A stretch of DNA of 15,409 nucleotides from the NCBI GenBank assembly GCA_003650255.1, contig QMOP01000010.1:1-15409 (forward strand), in the 5' to 3' direction. Both the position numbers and the translations under genes were made by a program. The notes beneath the pieces are model-generated. The model did no database searches, was not told where the DNA came from, and worked only from the letters and a program-made list of their open reading frames with translations. This document shows positions 1-8,000 of this stretch, piece by piece. Within the stretch, counting starts at the first letter, position 1. Every line of letters starts with the position of its first letter. Source of the DNA: Caldisericota bacterium. GTDB lineage: Bacteria > CG03 > B21-G15.

Positions 1-239
1 ACCTGTAAAGGAGAAAATGGTGAAAAAATTGCTGTTTGAATATTTCCAAGAAATGGAATACCTGTAAAGTTATATGGATTCCAGTATGGAAAATCACCTT
101 TAATAAGAGTAGTTGTTGCATACTCCTTCCAGGGATGAAACTGTTCTTCAAGGTCTCTCATGAAGTATGTAAGGGGAGAAAGGAAAATGAATCTGTAAAC
201 AATAAAGATGATGAAGAAAACAGAAATAATTTTTTTCAT
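1..239 (-). CDS. YfhO-like multi-pass membrane protein, N-terminal part (cut by window edge)
   Basis: Reading the minus strand from ATG at 239-237 gives 79 open codons running off the left edge. The product starts with a hydrophobic signal-anchor (MKKIISVFFIIFIVYRFIFL). It then shows D-L-x-x-Q-F-x-P-W (residues 29-37) and a G-D-F-P-Y-W-N-P-Y-x-F-x-G-I-P-F-L-G-N-I-Q run (about residues 48-68). Such 'DL..QF.PW' and 'G.FP.WNPY.F.G.PFL...Q' signatures are typical of YfhO-family and related polytopic membrane proteins. Many of these are thought to be glycosyltransferase-like enzymes that modify cell-wall or surface polymers. The family call rests on the N-terminus only. There is no clear Shine-Dalgarno; the ATG lies 7 nt beyond the last base of a minus-strand TATAAT, so the mRNA may be leaderless. 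The gene is divergent from the RNase G gene. Confidence 0.72.
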   Translation of the reverse strand, partial: MKKIISVFFIIFIVYRFIFLSPLTYFMRDLEEQFHPWKEYATTTLIKGDFPYWNPYNFTGIPFLGNIQTAIFSPFSPLQ

Positions 240-246
240 TTTCAAA

Positions 247-259
247 ATTATAGTATAAT
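247..259. promoter_or_regulatory. Symmetric divergent promoter core (overlapping -10 boxes)
   Basis: The 13 bases ATTATAGTATAAT form a perfect inverted repeat around G253. The plus strand reads TATAAT at 254-259 and the minus strand reads TATAAT at 252-247. Each is followed, 7-10 nt further on, by the ATG of a gene (270 on plus, 239 on minus). No good -35 hexamer is visible at the proper distance on either side. Two -10 elements facing opposite ways in one short palindrome is the known architecture of bidirectional bacterial promoters. Actual use in both directions is inferred. Confidence 0.5.
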
Positions 260-269
260 ATTTGGCAAG

Positions 270-1451
270 ATGAAAAGGATTTTTGTTGAGGAAAAACATA
301 AATTTTTAAAAATAGCAATACTTGAGAATGGTATTCTTGAGGACATTATTATTGAAGAAGAAGGAAAGGAGTTTAAAACAGGAAATATTTACAAAGCAAA
401 AGTTGAAAAGATTCTTGATAGTATAAATGCCTGTTTTCTCACCTGTAAAGGAGAAAGATTCTTTATGCAATTAAAAGAGAGGGATGAGGTTAAAAAAGGG
501 GATATTTTACTTATTGAGGTTATAAAAGAGAAGGGAGAGGAAAAGGCACCTGTTGTAACAACCAATATATCAATACCAGGAAGGTATCTTGTTTATATGC
601 CACTTAGTAAAAGAGGCGGAATTTCAAGAAAGATTACAGATAGAAATGAAAGGATTCGTTTAAGAGAGATTATATCTTCAATTCACAATAAGGAAGGTAC
701 ATTTATAATAAGAACAGAGGCAAAAGGGAAGGGAAAAAATGAATTGAAAAGAGAGATGAAGTATTTATACAAAATCTGGAATGAGATAAGGAAAGAAGAG
801 AAGAGAAAGGGAATGGGATTAATTTATGCTTTAAACAATCCATTCCTTATTCTTGCAAGGGAGAAACTGGATGAAACAGTTATTGAGATTAAATGTAATA
901 ATAAGGATATTTATAAGAAAATTCTTTATTATGTAAAACTGATGTGTCCTTATTTGAAGAAAAAAGTGAAACTTGAAAAGGAGAAAAATCTTTTTAAAAA
1001 ATATGGACTTGATGAAGAGATAAGAAAAATTTCTTCAAAGATAGTATCCCTTCCTCTGGGATCTTATATTGTTATTGAAAAGACAGAGGCACTTACAAGT
1101 ATTGATGTAAACAGTGGTTCTGTTATAGAAGGAGACAGGAAGGAAGTTATTCTTAAAATAAATAAAGAAGCAGCAAAAGAAATTATGAGACAGATTCGTT
1201 TAAGGAATATCGGAGGAATCATAATAATTGATTTCATTGAAATGAAAGATAAAAAAGAGAAAGAGGAGATTTATAGAATTCTTAAAGAGGAATCCGAGAA
1301 GGATAAGGCAAAAATAGAGATACTTCCAGTTACAAAACTTGGCCTTGTTGAAATGACAAGACAGTATATTGGGAAGGATATTTTGAGGATTATTTCAACA
1401 AAGTGTCCTTATTGTAATGGGAACGGTTTTATTCTTAAAAAAGGAATTTGA
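270..1451 (+). CDS. rng: Ribonuclease G/E family endoribonuclease, compact form
   Basis: This encodes a 393-residue endoribonuclease of the RNase E/G family, which cleaves single-stranded AU-rich RNA in rRNA maturation and mRNA decay. An S1 RNA-binding region covers about residues 36-115 (GNIYKAKVEKILDSINACF onward). The catalytic DNase I-like part carries SIDVNSGS with Asp279 and Asn281, and IIIIDFIEM with Asp321. These correspond to Asp303, Asn305 and Asp346 of E. coli RNase E. C379-P-Y-C382 matches the Zn-link cysteines. The protein stops 11 residues after the second Cys, so the small C-terminal domain that follows the Zn-link in E. coli RNase E/G is absent, and the length is short for RNase G (489 in E. 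coli). The start at 270 is chosen because the open frame back to 36 runs antisense to the YfhO-like gene and because family homology begins at MKRIFVEE. The leader after the -10 box is only a few nucleotides. Confidence 0.93.
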   Translation: MKRIFVEEKHKFLKIAILENGILEDIIIEEEGKEFKTGNIYKAKVEKILDSINACFLTCKGERFFMQLKERDEVKKGDILLIEVIKEKGEEKAPVVTTNISIPGRYLVYMPLSKRGGISRKITDRNERIRLREIISSIHNKEGTFIIRTEAKGKGKNELKREMKYLYKIWNEIRKEEKRKGMGLIYALNNPFLILAREKLDETVIEIKCNNKDIYKKILYYVKLMCPYLKKKVKLEKEKNLFKKYGLDEEIRKISSKIVSLPLGSYIVIEKTEALTSIDVNSGSVIEGDRKEVILKINKEAAKEIMRQIRLRNIGGIIIIDFIEMKDKKEKEEIYRILKEESEKDKAKIEILPVTKLGLVEMTRQYIGKDILRIISTKCPYCNGNGFILKKGI

Positions 1452-1475
1452 TTTTTACAGGTTAATTGGTATAAT
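1448..1475 (+). promoter_or_regulatory. Sigma70-type promoter with extended -10, upstream of the DUF4258 gene
   Basis: A TTGATT -35-like box (1448-1453) is followed after 16 bp by TATAAT (1470-1475). TGG directly before it makes a TGnTATAAT extended -10. The box overlaps the RNase G stop codon (TGA, 1449-1451). The GTG start of the next gene begins 8 nt after the -10 box, so transcription would begin at or within 1-2 nt of the start codon. Confidence 0.6.
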
Positions 1476-1482
1476 TTTTAAA

Positions 1483-1746
1483 GTGAAGATTTATATAAAT
1501 GCACATACTTTGAAAAGAGCAAAAGAAAGAGGCGCGACAAAAGAGGAGATTGAGGAGGTTATAAAGACAGGTTTTCCAATTAAAGTAAGATATGGCAGAG
1601 AAGGAAGAGCTAAAATATTTAATTTTAATAAAGAAAGAAATGGTGTTTATTATGAGCAGAAACGAGTGGAGGTTATCTTTGTGAAAGAAGAGGGAAGTAT
1701 TATGACAGTTACTGTTTATGTATTTTATGGTAAGTGGGAGGTGTAA
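1483..1746 (+). CDS. DUF4258 family small protein (possible toxin-like partner)
   Basis: This 87-residue protein starts at GTG 1483. The family pattern is visible: N-A-H-x-L-K-R-A-K-E-R-G-A (residues 6-18), then a helix T-K-E-E-I-E-E-V-I-K-T-G. A beta-rich half with R-Y-G-R-E-G-R-A-K follows, and it ends in the M-T-V-T-V-Y-V strand typical of DUF4258. An upstream ATG at 1417 is rejected: it lies inside the end of RNase G, and the promoter at 1448-1475 would separate it from the gene. There is no Shine-Dalgarno, which fits a leaderless start. The next gene starts 1 nt after the stop. DUF4258 proteins are small, widely mobile and often next to DUF2283 genes. The fold resembles RelE/BrnT-type RNases in outline, but toxin activity here is inference. 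Confidence 0.75.
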   Translation: MKIYINAHTLKRAKERGATKEEIEEVIKTGFPIKVRYGREGRAKIFNFNKERNGVYYEQKRVEVIFVKEEGSIMTVTVYVFYGKWEV

Positions 1747-1747
1747 T

Positions 1748-1954
1748 ATGGAGATTATTTATAATGATCGGTTTGATCTTCTTTATATAAGATTTGACCC
1801 GGAAGAGCAAGAGGTGGTTAATAAGAGGATAGCGGATAGTATTGTTCTTGATATAGGCAGGGATGGTAAGGTTATAGGAATAGAAATTCTTGATGCTTCA
1901 AAACATGTGAACATTTCTTCTTTGATTCCTGTGAAATACAGGACCGCCTCTTAA
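1748..1954 (+). CDS. DUF2283 family small protein (possible antitoxin-like partner)
   Basis: This is a 68-residue protein starting at ATG 1748. GGGAGGTG at 1736-1743 gives a clear ribosome site overlapping the end of the DUF4258 gene, so this ATG is preferred over the in-frame one at 1718. The sequence has the DUF2283 layout: I-I-Y-N-D-R-F-D-L-L-Y-I-R-F at the N-terminus, then I-V-L-D-I-G-R-D-G-K-V-I-G-I-E-I-L-D-A-S (residues about 32-51). It is co-transcribed with the DUF4258 gene (1-nt gap). Function in this family is unknown; the pair organisation suggests a two-component small module such as toxin/antitoxin, which is inference. Confidence 0.8.
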   Translation: MEIIYNDRFDLLYIRFDPEEQEVVNKRIADSIVLDIGRDGKVIGIEILDASKHVNISSLIPVKYRTAS

Positions 1955-1963
1955 GTGTATAGG

Positions 1964-1999
1964 TTTGACAAAAATCAAAAGGATATTGACAAAAATCAA
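1964..1999 (+). repeat. Two 14-bp direct repeats with internal dyad, candidate operator
   Basis: TTGACAAAAATCAA occurs at 1965-1978 and again, identical, at 1986-1999, a centre-to-centre distance of 21 bp (two helical turns). Each copy is itself a small inverted repeat (TTGA-N6-TCAA; TTTGA-N6-TCAAA in the first copy, 1964-1979). The second copy ends two bases before the -35 box of the cluster promoter. Identity, helical phasing and position suggest cooperative binding of a dimeric regulator. The regulator itself is not identifiable. Confidence 0.55.
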
Positions 2000-2000
2000 C

Positions 2001-2029
2001 TTGACTTAATTTTATTTTTAATTTACTAT
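2001..2029 (+). promoter_or_regulatory. Sigma70-type promoter of the surface-protein cluster
   Basis: TTGACT (2001-2006) and TACTAT (2024-2029) are separated by the ideal 17 bp, close to TTGACA/TATAAT. The predicted start is near 2036, giving a leader of about 47 nt before the ATG at 2083. The TTGACA inside the second direct repeat (1986-1991) could be an alternative -35, but its 17-bp partner (ATTTTA) is weaker. Confidence 0.6.
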
Positions 2030-2072
2030 GATAAGTGATGAATGATATATCAAAAAACAAATCCGTATCAAA

Positions 2073-2078
2073 AGGAGG
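2073..2078 (+). promoter_or_regulatory. Ribosome binding site that fixes the start of the giant gene
   Basis: AGGAGG ends 4 nt before ATG 2083, directly followed by a signal-peptide sequence. This favours 2083 over the in-frame GTG/ATG at 2035-2040, which has no such site and would put 16 polar residues before the signal peptide. Confidence 0.75.
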
Positions 2079-2082
2079 GAAG

Positions 2083-5000
2083 ATGAATATCATTTTTTCG
2101 TTTGTCCTTTTTTCATTTTTCTTTGTGAATCTCTTACAGGGTGCAAACATCTCAGGTAAAATAGCAAACTGGGACCCTGATACAGGAGGTAATTTCTTAG
2201 TAATTGCTTCAACTGATCCTGATAATCCAGGTGGTTCAATGAAGTCTTCAACAACTGTTAATATTCTACCTAATTCAGTAAGTACTTATACTCTTTCTGG
2301 TCTTCTTGATGGTACATATTTTATTTTTGCTCTTCTTGATTTAAATGGTAATAACGAGCCAGACCCTGATGAACCTAATGGAGATTATGAAGCATTTAAA
2401 TCAACAACAGGTCCTGAACCTGTTGTAATAAGTGGTGGTGCAGATGTGCTGGGAATAGATTTTGTATGTATGTCTAAAGTTGGTCCTTATCTTTTAAAAG
2501 GAATTGTTGAGAGTTCTGACTCTATTCCTGTTGAAGGAGTTTTTGTGGGATATGAAAAATATTCTGTTCCAAATGATACAACCTCAGTTCTTGAATTTTC
2601 TACTTCAACTTATACTACTGCTGTTATTTCTTCTGGAGATCCGAATTACATTCCTGATTACAATTTTGAGATAGTTCTTGACACAACAACAAATCCTTCC
2701 TGTGTTGGTTATTTTGGTGAATACCAGAGGGTTATTTCATCAAGCGGAACTGCTTTTTCAGAAATGTGGATATATTTTGACACTCATACCCCAAGTGGTT
2801 TGTTTTATAAATTGACACTTTCTTCTTCTGCACAAGAAGGTGGAGGAGGAAAAATAACAGGGATAATAGATTATACTGGTTCTCAGACAGGAGACCTCTA
2901 CATAATTGTTGGACATGGTGATCCGAATAATTGGGAAAGTAATCCTTCGCTTGTTGAAGATACTCAAAATCTTGGGATTGTTTCTTTCTCGTATACCTAT
3001 ACAACAGGAATATTGCCAGCAGCAACTGATTATACTGTTGTTGCTTGGATTGATTCAACAGCAGATGGAACTTTTGACAGTGCTACAGAGCCAGGAGCAA
3101 GTTATTCTCCTGTTATTGTAAATGATGGAGAGACAACTACAGGTATTGATTTAACTCTTCAGGATCCAGGTGCTGGTGGTGGTGAAGGTGCAGGGACAGA
3201 ATCTGTATTTCTTGATAATGTAAGTGTTTCTCCTACTACAATCTCACCAAATGGAGACGGAATTGATGATGAGTTTGAATTAAGTTTTGTTGTAAAATCA
3301 ACTGTTTCAGCAACAGATGTAAATGTAAGAATTATTCTTGATATAAATGGGAATGGAATTGCTGATTTATTTGATTGGAACAAAGTTATATGGGATAATT
3401 ACTCTGATGTAACAGGAGATGATTCAGCACCATATCTTCCTCATTATCTTGATGTTGAACTTTCAACATCATCTCCTTATTATCCAAACGATTATTATGG
3501 ATACTATTTTAGTTTAAGTTATGAGGAGAGGAAGAATACAGAAATTTCTTATGAAGAGTTAAATGCACTTCAGGCAGGTTATGATATAGAATACTGGGAC
3601 TGGATAAGTCAGTATGATATGAAATATTCAACTCCAGAATATTCTTCTCCGAGAACAATAACAATTAATCCTCTCTGGGAAGCATGGAGAGGAGGAATTC
3701 CTTCAAATGGTCCTTTAAAAATATTCATTCAGGCAGATGCTCCATGGTGGGATGAAAGTAATGGAATAAGTTTTTCCACAGAAGTTGTTATAAATGTTAG
3801 TGATGTTGGAACACTTTATGGAGTAATTAAGGATGAAAGTGGAAATCCTGTGAAAGATGCCAGAGTTGAAGTTAGTGGGCTTTCTTTCTGGAGTCAGACC
3901 TATTCAAATGAATCAGGTTCTTATACTGTTAGAGGATTGAAACAGGGAGAGAATTATCATTTCAGGGCTGTAAAAAGAGGATTTTCCTCAGCGGAGTATG
4001 ATATCTACATGGATACTCTTACAAAATCTTTTGATATATCACTTGAAGAAGGAATAAAGGTTTCAGGATATGTTATCCTTCCTTCAACATATATTCCAGA
4101 ACAGGATCAGTGGGGTAATGTTAGATATGAACTCTGGGGATGGGTTAATGGGTGGAGTATAAATTCTCCACAGAGTGACTGGACTGATTTCAGAATTTCA
4201 AGTGATGGTGATAAAGGATATTATGAACTCTATCTTTCACCTGGTGAATTTGAAATACAGGCAGGAGCAGAAGGTTATGTTTCTTTTTCAACAAGAGTTG
4301 TCTTATCTGAAGGAACTACATACTATCCTCTTAATCTTTATCTTGAAAAATCAGTAAAAATAACTGGAATAGTAAAACTTTCTTCAGGAGTTGCAAATGA
4401 ATATCTCTGGGTAGATATAGGTGCAAGGGCAACAGATGATTCATTTTTTGGCTGGGGAAATGGAGAGATTCCAGTAGGTTTAAGTTCAGGAACATTCACT
4501 GTATGGAATGTTATACCGAACAAAGAGTATGAATTGAAATTTCATTCACAGTATTTTGTTGAATACTCAACAACTATTTCTGTTCAGGATAAGGATTATA
4601 TATTTAAAGAGCCAATCGTTTTAAGTGAAGGAGCAAAACTTTCTGCACTCTTGAAACTTAACTGGAATTTGAGAACATCACAGATTTATTCTTACAATCA
4701 TTATGTAAATTTTGAAGGAAAAGATGTTATCTGGGTTGGAATTGATTGTTTTGACCCTCAAAGGAATATTCACAGATGGTTTGGTTTTGAAATTCCATAT
4801 GTTTCAACTTCTTCTTTTTCTACTCCAGATGAGAGAATAGTAAGTTCAACAACATTTGAAATAAGAGGTTTAGACCCTAATGGACTTTATACAATAGAGT
4901 CATGGGATTTAAAAATGGGATTTGAGAAAAAGGATAAATACAGAAAATATTCTACTACAGAGACACCGACAATTGAATATATACCATTTTCAGGAGGCAT

Positions 5001-8000
5001 TAAAGGACAACTTCAGGCAGGAACAACATCTGTTAATTTTTCAAACTTTTATATAAGTGTAATGAAAATGTGGGATTGGAGTTTTCAATCTCCAGATCCA
5101 GTAAGGGCCTCAACAACAGGGTATTTTAAGATAGATTATCTTCCAACAGGCGAATACATTCTTACAATAATGGAAGATCCACCTTCTGGAAAGTTTGCCT
5201 CAATTACAAAGAGAGCAAGGGTTACATCTGGAAAAACCACGGACCTTGGAGTAATACTTCTTCCTTCTCCTTCCTCTATAAAAGGAAGATTGACTTTAAG
5301 TTCTAATAAATATAAAGACTGGAATGTTATAGTTTCATCATATGGGGCATTAGAAGTAAAAGCAATTGCTGTTGAAAATCTGAGAATGTTAGGTCCGGAA
5401 CAAGCATACGACAATGCAATTATGGGTCAAATAACCATTGATAAAGATACACCTACAATAGCAAACTTTGAAATAAATGGATTACCAGAAGGAAATTATA
5501 TAATAATTCCACCTGTATATTTTGATTCCTCTAATGATGAAATAACTCCCTGGGGAGAGCCACAGGTAAATCAGGATCTTGCTTCTCCATTTCCATTTGT
5601 CCCTCTTTCAGAAGGAGAGACAAGGGATATTGGTGATATAGATGTTATTGATGGTTATACTGTAAAAGGGACAATTTCAAGACCTCAGACAGGAAGAGCA
5701 AGTTATGATGTAGAACTTCAGGTAAGGGGAACATTTATGCCAGCATCTCCGAGAAAGATAGTTTTATTTGATTATGATATGGCATCAGGAAGAGATTATT
5801 CAAGTGAAAGAACAAGAAGTTTTAAGTTTACTTCTGTATATCCTGGAGAATACAACTTAGTTGTGAGAGTGTGGGACCAGTCATATAAGGATGAGGTTGT
5901 TCCATTTAAGATAGTTGATAGTGACATTGATGTTGGTGTTATCAGTTTGAGTAAAGGAGCAAATATAAAAGGAAAGATTGTTGATTATGAGACAGGTGAG
6001 GTTATTTATAAAGATATAAAGGTGCACTGTGAGGCAAGACCTTATATTGAGGGTTCTTACAGGGAGACAGCCGATTGGAATGCTGATTGGGTAATGGATC
6101 CAGAGATAAAGATAAGTTCAGCAACAGGTAGATTCAAATTGAAAAATCTTCCAGCAGGAACATACAGGGTTGAGGTTTATGATTATGGAGAGGAGAAACC
6201 TTATAAATATGCTCCTGTTGTAATAGATGGGGTTGTTGTTCCTGATAATGCAACAGATGTTGATATAGGTACAATAAAACTTAAAAAAGGAAAAAATATT
6301 TCTGGTTTTGTAAAGGATGAAACTGGAAATCCAGTTGCAAATATAAAGGTTGAAGCAGAACCTATGTCAGGAAAAATTCAAACATGGGCAGATGCATATA
6401 CTGAATCTGATGGTAGGTTTGTTTTAAAAGGACTTGACCCGGATGTTGAGTATTGGAGAATCATTGTTTCTCCAAGACCTGATTTCTGGGAGAGAGAAGA
6501 GGAGTTGAGTTATTATGTTGAAAGAATTGTAAAGAATGTGAAAATAGAGACAGATGACCTTGAGGTTATAATTTATCCACCAAATGCTACAGTTTATGGA
6601 ACTATAAAAGGACCTGTTGCAAATTCAAAGGATGATTATGAAATTGTTGCTCCATTTGAAGAAGAGGGAATAAAACAGTTTGGTGCACTTGTTGTCTTAC
6701 AGAAAGCAGGTGAAATATATGATGATCCACTTGATGGTTATAGTGTAATAAGTAAACCACCTTACTGGGATGATACAGAAAAGAGGTGGAAGACAGATTT
6801 CAAGATTACAGGACTTAGAGATGGGATATATAATTTGAGAGTAATGGCTAAGGGGTTTAATGCGATATTTGTAGAGGATATTGAGGTTAAACCAGGAGAT
6901 AATGAAATTACAGGAATAGAACTTTCAACAGGAGCAATTCTCACAGGATCATTTTATAAACCAGATATGAGTAAAGTGAAGACAACAGAGGTAAGAGAGA
7001 TTGTTGCAACTACACCTGATTTGAAAGAGATTGTTTTTGGGAAACTTATTTCAAATGATGCAACTAAAGAAATTGAAGGATTTAAGATAGAAGGTTTGAG
7101 AATTGGACAGATTTATATGGTTGTTCTTCCAAAAGACGAAAATGTTTTCATTGCACCAGATCCTCAATTTATAAAGAGTTCAACACAGGTGTATTCACCA
7201 GATGGTTATTTTATATATAAAGATAATCCACCATTTTTTGTTACTTCAATTGTGAAACAGTCCTCAAATACAGTAAGAATTAAGGTCTGGATAACAGAAC
7301 CAATAAGAGAGACAAAAGGAGAGGATGTTATAAAACTTATTTCAGTTGATGGAGATACAAATACAGCAAGAGGGTTTGATAATATAAACATTTCGCCAAA
7401 TAAGACAGAGGTTGAAGCCACATTTACATTCAAAGAAGATGAAACATGGATTAAGTTCCAACTTGAAGGAACAGATTATAATGGAAACAAACAGGAACCT
7501 TCAAATTATCCAGAAGGGAAATATCCATTTGAGTTTGTTTACTATAAGGGATGGGATATGATTGTTCAGGAGAATATAAACCCACTTACAGGTGGAACAG
7601 TGAGTATGGGGGAAGGGGATAATTCAGAAGTTTATGCTTCAAATGGAAGTTTTGACGGAGATGAAGAGGTTAAAGTTATGATAAGTAAGACAGAATATTC
7701 AACTCCAACTGCTTCAGTAATTGGTGGAGCACCATCTCTTGCAAAGGCACTTTATGGAAAAATTCTACCATCCCTTGCACAAGCACCAGGAGTAATTGCA
7801 AGTGATTTATATGAAATTAATGCTTATCTCATTTCAGGACCACTTGCATCAATTGCAGCAGGAAGAAGTGTAAAGATTACACTTCAGTATGATACAAGTA
7901 CTATCACACAGTCAGATATTGATAATCATCTTGTTGCAATTTACTCTTCAGATGATAAGTCAAACTGGACAATAGTTGGTGATACATGGCCTGAGGTTGA

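Noticed and set aside
36..269. Open reading frame extending RNase G upstream by 78 residues
   Set aside because: It is antisense to a convincing YfhO-like N-terminus, is interrupted by the divergent promoter core, and family similarity to RNase G begins only at ATG 270.
1..456. A 16-base exact repeat, ACCTGTAAAGGAGAAA, at 1-16 and 441-456
   Set aside because: The two copies lie in unrelated reading frames and strands (YfhO-like antisense, RNase G sense) and have no flanking similarity. A single such match is plausible by chance in AT-rich DNA.
1872..2150. Minus-strand open frame across the DUF2283 end and the cluster promoter
   Set aside because: It covers the promoter, repeats and signal-peptide codons of the giant gene, has no ribosome site, and its product resembles no family.
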